From assembly GCF_000003605.2 (NCBI RefSeq), contig NW_003133645.1:1-36016 (forward strand): a stretch of 36,016 nt of DNA. Reading direction: 5' to 3'. A program made the translations under genes and the position numbers. Of the stretch, positions 35,781 through 36,016 are shown piece after piece (the first letter of the stretch is position 1; every line of letters begins with the position of its first letter). This DNA comes from Saccoglossus kowalevskii. Lineage: Eukaryota; Hemichordata; Enteropneusta; Harrimaniidae. The notes beneath the pieces are model-generated. The model saw nothing but the letters and a program-made list of their open reading frames with translations, did no database searches and was not told where the DNA came from.

Positions 35781-36016
35781 CGCAGTATCCGTGCCAAAAT
35801 TAACGTCCATAATATGGCGCGGTATCCGTGCCAAAATTAACGTCCATAATATGGCGCGGTATCCGTTCCAAAATTAACGTCCATAATATGGCGCGGTATC
35901 CGTGCCAAAATTAACGTCCATAATATGGCGCAGTATCCATGCCAAAATTAACGTCCATAATATGGCGCGGTATCCGTGCCAAAATTAACGTCCATAATAT
36001 GGCGTGGTATCCGTTG
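35781..36016. repeat. Run of uniform CCGTGCC-type monomers at the right edge
   Basis: The last six or so units are nearly consensus, and most carry CCGTGCC (or CCGTTCC) where the majority elsewhere has CCATGCC. The complex higher-order order seen to the left stops. This may be the start of another sub-array; the sequence is cut off by the window end. Confidence 0.75.

Larger units (their letters stand above)
1..36016. repeat. 37-bp satellite DNA array filling the whole window
   Basis: A unit of about 37 bp repeats without a break and in one orientation across the window, about 970 copies (36016/37). Each unit contains CCATAATATGG, a GCGCGGTATCC segment and ATGCCAAAATTAACGT, or close variants. 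Most units are exactly 37 bp. Recurrent 36-bp units lack one A (CCAAATTAACG) or one T (GCGCAGATCC), and a 43-bp form carries a 6-bp insertion. Consensus GC is 16/37. I read through the lines and found no non-repeat insertion, transposon end or unique spacer. Long gene-free tandem arrays of this kind are known from eukaryotic heterochromatin; which chromosomal compartment this one occupies is not visible. The family was not recognised. Confidence 0.98.

Noticed and set aside
1-36016. CRISPR array (direct repeats of about 37 bp)
   Set aside because: The unit length resembles a CRISPR repeat, but units abut directly with no unique spacers. There is also no leader and no cas gene.
1-36016. Telomeric repeat
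   Set aside because: The unit is not a G-rich telomere motif, shows no strand bias of G over C, and diverges between units in a way telomerase-made repeats do not. A subtelomeric location remains possible.
1-36016. CArG box (SRF/MADS site) in CCATAATATGG
   Set aside because: The canonical site is CC, six A/T, GG. Here seven A/T bases lie between CC and GG, so the spacing is wrong.
1-36016. CENP-B box
   Set aside because: The consensus lacks the TTCG core. The few variants with TTCGTGCC do not have the required A and CGGG at the right spacing.
1-36016. Transposon or retroelement as the source of the array
   Set aside because: No terminal repeats, target-site duplications, or coding traces of a transposase or reverse transcriptase are visible, and all units share one orientation.
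1-36016. Bacterial or phage origin
   Set aside because: 36 kb without a gene, with layered tandem duplication and CpG-centred decay, does not fit compact prokaryotic genomes.

Overview
The whole window is one uninterrupted satellite (tandem repeat) array. A unit of about 37 bp repeats head to tail from the first base to the last, roughly 970 times, always in the same orientation. I see no gene, RNA gene, transposon, spacer or other unique sequence anywhere. In overlapping pieces the consensus unit reads CCATAATATGG, then ATGGCGCGGTATCC, then ATGCCAAAATTAACGT, then back to CCATAAT; positions 1155-1191 are one consensus copy. This is a eukaryotic satellite, such as a centromeric, pericentromeric or subtelomeric heterochromatin block. 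I do not recognise the family and cannot name the organism. Unit variation falls heavily on the CpG sites (CG to TG or CA), which suggests a genome with cytosine methylation, such as a vertebrate, a plant or a methylating invertebrate.

Units differ from one another by a few bases, but blocks of tens of units recur almost unchanged, so the array has a layered higher-order structure. Layout by eye, edges good to about one unit: (i) 1-2615 holds two copies of a 1293-bp block (family A); (ii) 2616-3564 is a linker block that recurs near 22 kb; (iii) 3565-8676 is a clean tandem pair of 2556-bp units (family B), present only once at about 22.91-25.32 kb; (iv) 8945-11700 is a longer family-A block that recurs at 17.26-19.87 and 33.11-35.78 kb; (v) 11.7-17.26 kb is a mosaic of family-B-like and family-C blocks; (vi) 19.89-20.51 kb is a small island of unit types not seen elsewhere; (vii) 20.51-25.56 kb repeats parts of 15.67-17.2 kb and then 2.58-8.9 kb; (viii) 23.62-31.48 kb contains a 3.1-kb block twice with period 4772 bp, with a 739-bp repeat between the two copies; (ix) 29.47-35.78 kb replays 14.04-19.87 kb about 15.3-16.1 kb later; (x) the last ~240 bp is a run of more uniform, CpG-retaining units.

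No genes work together here. The minus-strand reading frames of 60-113 codons are by-products of the repeat: 37 is not a multiple of 3, so every frame reads the same 37-residue pattern in turn, and the consensus carries only one stop triplet per unit on that strand. The structural points worth following are the strong dyad symmetry of the unit, the CpG-centred decay, a YY1-like motif in most units, and the nested recent duplications, which record how the array grew.
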